A DNA stretch of 34,225 nucleotides from Candidatus Sulfotelmatobacter sp. GTDB taxonomy: Bacteria > Acidobacteriota > Terriglobia > Terriglobales > Acidobacteriaceae. Within the stretch, counting starts at the first letter, position 1; the number at the start of each line of letters is the position of its first letter. The DNA is taken from positions 1 through 34,225 of the forward strand of contig JASHOH010000110.1 of assembly GCA_030041215.1 (NCBI GenBank). Reading direction: 5' to 3'. Below, piece by piece: positions 32,697-34,225 of this stretch. The position numbers and the translations under genes are program-made. Under the pieces are notes generated by a model. It did not search any database. It was not told the DNA's origin and was given only the letters and a program-made list of their open reading frames with translations.

Positions 32697-33071
32697 CTAC
32701 ACGCGCTCAAGTTCCGGTACCGTGCGGTCATTGAGGACATTGCCGGTATTCAGCGTCGTGGCTGGCTCGAAAAGAAGAATCCAGCAATCTTCCTCGGCGA
32801 CAGGACGATGTTCGACGCCACGCGGCATGACGATGAATTCGCCTTCTTCGATCCACTCGTGCTGTTCGCGGAATTGGTCGTCCCGGTAGTCCATGCGGAA
32901 GCGCCCTTTCACCACCAGAAACAGCTCATCTTCGTTTTCGTGATGGTGCCAGACAAACTCGCCTTTGAGCTTGTCGAATTTCACCATCTGGCCGTTCAGT
33001 TCGGCGCCAATGTAAGGCTTCCAGTATTCGGAAATGCGGGCGAATTTTTCGGCGATGTTGACCTTTTCCAT
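32697..33071 (-). CDS. Single-domain cupin protein
   Basis: A 124-residue cupin. The core is seen as FVWHHHENEDELFLVVKGRFRM (cupin motif 1, metal-binding His/His/Glu) and EGEFIVMPRGVEHRPVAEED (motif 2, His ligand). The fold is that of small Cupin_2 proteins with sugar-isomerase-like members, whose individual reactions are seldom known. The C-terminus LFEPATTLNTGNVLNDRTVPEL is typical of a conserved uncharacterised subgroup. The start at the ATG 33071 has GGGG just upstream. It is a single gene, with no partner visible in the short intergenic gaps on either side. Confidence 0.85.
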   Translation of the reverse strand: MEKVNIAEKFARISEYWKPYIGAELNGQMVKFDKLKGEFVWHHHENEDELFLVVKGRFRMDYRDDQFREQHEWIEEGEFIVMPRGVEHRPVAEEDCWILLFEPATTLNTGNVLNDRTVPELERV

Positions 33072-33166
33072 GGGGGCCCCTGCGTTAGTTGCTTGAGATT
33101 GTACCCAACAAGATTGGTTGCAAAGAATTGGCGAGGCATCTCACACCCCCAATGACCTATTTTCAG

Positions 33167-33211
33167 GGAGATCCTTCGCTCCGCCTGAGAAACGGCTGCG
33201 CTCAGGATGAC
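33167..33211. repeat. 45-bp dispersed repeat, inverted copy of 17101-17145
   Basis: GGAGATCCTTCGCTCCGCC and CGGCTGCGCTCAGGATGAC are identical to the inverted copy at 17101-17145. Only the 7-bp centre differs (TGAGAAA here). It sits between the cupin gene and the MerR-type gene, in 33072-33254. Confidence 0.85.
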
Positions 33212-33254
33212 GCCACACAAGGAGAAATCTGCGTTCAGACTTCAAATACTCCAG

Positions 33255-33662
33255 CTATCCCGTACGCCTCGCGGAAAGCAAGGTAAGAATCTCGCGCAGG
33301 CCCTGGCGAATGTGCTGGATTTCTGCCGATGATGGTCCCGGGAACGGTATAGCAGCTTGCTGGCCTTTTTCGCTTTTGGTATCTGCGCGCAGTTGCTGGC
33401 GCGCGCCGGCGATGGTGAATCCCTGCTCGTAGAGCAGTTTCTTGATCTCCAAAACGTTTTCTACGTCGCGCTTGCGGTACATGCGCTGGCCGGTGTTGCT
33501 TTTTACCGGCTTGAGCTGGGGAAATTCGCTCTCCCAGAAGCGGAGCACATAGGTGGGCAACTTGCAGAGCGTTGCCACTTCGCCAATGCGGAAGTAGAGC
33601 TTGTCAGGAATGTAGATCTCGTCTGATTTGCCTCTGCCTGCGCTCTTTTTCCTGGCACTCAT
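33255..33662 (-). CDS. MerR-family transcriptional regulator
   Basis: A protein of about 135 residues. A basic tail (SARKKSAGRGKSDEIYIPDK) precedes the winged-helix domain: LYFRIGEVATLCKLPTYVLRFWESEFPQLKP, then GQRMYRKRDVENVLEIKKLLYEQGFTIAGARQQL. This is the MerR form usually found near ihfA or phenylalanyl-tRNA synthetase genes in other bacteria, with Leu-Arg-Phe-Trp-Glu as signature. The C-terminus lacks a known ligand-binding domain but has a short helix (AEIQHIRQGLREILTLL), probably for dimerisation. The frame is open from 33701. I prefer the ATG 33662 on conservation of the basic tail, without a clear ribosome binding site. Confidence 0.85.
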   Translation of the reverse strand: MSARKKSAGRGKSDEIYIPDKLYFRIGEVATLCKLPTYVLRFWESEFPQLKPVKSNTGQRMYRKRDVENVLEIKKLLYEQGFTIAGARQQLRADTKSEKGQQAAIPFPGPSSAEIQHIRQGLREILTLLSARRTG

Positions 33663-33796
33663 TTTTTCTTTGGACTCCCAGTGGCTCAATTGATTCCTCA
33701 TTGTGACATAGCGCGCGGGAGTTGCGGCGCAGAATTCAAACTAAACGGTCATGAAGGAACACGCCACGATCGCAAGGAACATCCCGAAACGGAAAC

Positions 33797-33826
33797 GCCT
33801 CTCAGGAGGTGCTTCTCCTGAGAGGC
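33797..33826 (-). terminator. Perfect 12-bp hairpin ending the lysine-rich mini-ORF transcript
   Basis: GCCTCTCAGGAG (33797-33808) pairs with CTCCTGAGAGGC (33815-33826) over a 6-nt loop. On the minus strand it is followed by GTTTCCGTTTC, moderately T-rich. It lies 44 nt downstream of the mini-ORF stop. Confidence 0.7.
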
Positions 33827-33870
33827 TGGTTAAACTCTTTGCCGGTTGCGGAGTTTGGTTTCGCTGACGG

Positions 33871-33909
33871 TTAGTGTTTCTTCTTTTTTGCCTTCTTCTT
33901 GGTTGCCAT
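33871..33909 (-). CDS. 12-codon lysine-rich mini-ORF
   Basis: The minus strand encodes MATKKKAKKKKH and then TAA. GGAGG sits 8 nt before the ATG, one of the best ribosome binding sites in the window. A strong promoter (34017-34045) lies upstream and a perfect terminator hairpin downstream, so the whole is an independent unit of about 215 nt. The peptide is basic enough to bind nucleic acid, like a miniature HU/H1 tail, but the function is unknown. It could equally be the short coding part of a small regulatory RNA. Confidence 0.55.
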   Translation of the reverse strand: MATKKKAKKKKH

Positions 33910-34016
33910 GAAGGTTCCCTCCGTGAACGATTTTCCCTTGCAAAGGTTGTTTACCACGGGACCCCGAATGCTGAACGCGACCCAACGCATAGTGCGGGAA
34001 GCGTCTTTAACCCCAG

Positions 34017-34045
34017 ATATTGCGGCAGGATAAATGTGCTGTCAA
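34017..34045 (-). promoter_or_regulatory. Strong promoter of the lysine-rich mini-ORF
   Basis: On the minus strand TTGACA (34040-34045) and CAATAT (34017-34022) are 17 nt apart. The -35 box is a perfect consensus. Transcription would start near 34010, leaving a leader of about 100 nt. Confidence 0.65.
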
Positions 34046-34079
34046 CAGAATTTTGCACCTGGAATAAAAATTCTGACAG
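34039..34079. promoter_or_regulatory. Palindrome overlapping the mini-ORF -35 box
   Basis: CTGTCA-AC-AGAATTTT (34039-34054) faces AAAAATTCTGACAG (34066-34079). The two arms are inverted copies apart from a 3-nt insertion in the left arm. Covering the -35 box, it is a plausible operator. Confidence 0.45.
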
Positions 34080-34208
34080 CGAAATCTCGGCTGCTGCGAT
34101 TCGTCGACTTCTCTTCCGCGGATTCGCGCGGATTTCGCCGATTGAAACCGAAGAAAGAAGCCCGTCCATCTACGTGCATCTGCGGAAAAGAAACCCCTAA
34201 GGAGATTC

Positions 34209-34225
34209 ATGCGAAATCCCTGCTA
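34209..34225 (+). CDS. Possible 5' end of a gene running off the window
   Basis: AAGGAG (34199-34204) is 4 nt before an ATG at 34209 and the frame continues open (MRNPC) to the window end. Nothing more can be said from five codons. Confidence 0.3.

Overview
The window looks like a chromosomal piece of an Acidobacteriota (Terriglobia-like) soil bacterium. This rests on the mixture of core genes, the G+C-rich sequence, and many short palindromic repeats of the kind found scattered through intergenic DNA in that group. No rRNA, tRNA, CRISPR array or intact insertion sequence was found. The taxonomic call is an inference.

Left part (1-10260): Delta-1-pyrroline-5-carboxylate dehydrogenase (-), a small secreted-protein gene broken by a frameshift in a C7 tract (+), D-3-phosphoglycerate dehydrogenase serA (-), a small TIG-domain lipoprotein (+), a class V aminotransferase (-), a YqeY-like protein (+), rsmI (-), an FmdB-type zinc ribbon protein (+) and a dipeptidyl-peptidase IV-like S9 peptidase (-). 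SerA and the aminotransferase could act in the same serine/glyoxylate metabolism. Positions 1-205 hold no gene that I can support.

Middle part (10261-17039): RNA and housekeeping genes. A 50-codon membrane miniprotein overlaps the start of miaA. Then come RNase R (carrying two repeat-derived in-frame insertions) with a Cys-rich protein just upstream, an HU-type DNA-binding protein with a clear terminator, a two-CBS-domain protein and a DoxX-like membrane protein.

Accessory island (17040-20843): This is the most unusual stretch. Repeat-dense DNA frames a gene fusing an FRG domain to a C-terminal SET (lysine methyltransferase-like) domain, a one-helix membrane/coiled-coil protein, and a MazF-type toxin with a ribbon-helix-helix antitoxin and a palindromic operator. 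The FRG-SET gene uses many AGG arginine codons, unlike its neighbours, which suggests transfer.

Right part (20844-34225): ilvE with a structured leader, a ZIP metal transporter, an S23-type four-helix-bundle gene framed by inverted tracts of short tandem repeats, ychF, a DUF4149-like membrane protein, htpX, a tryptophanase-like lyase, 3-hydroxybutyryl-CoA dehydrogenase, small membrane proteins, an MBL-fold hydrolase, a GT-C glycosyltransferase, a cupin and a MerR-type regulator. A 35-bp perfect palindrome with an exact 8-bp direct duplication sits at 29473-29523. At 33797-34079 a self-contained unit has a strong promoter, a Shine-Dalgarno site, a 12-codon lysine-rich ORF and a perfect terminator hairpin.

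A recurring theme is -10 boxes placed 6-12 nt before start codons that lack a Shine-Dalgarno site (rsmI, yqeY-like, the miaA-linked miniprotein, DUF4149-like, MBL hydrolase). This suggests leaderless or nearly leaderless transcripts.
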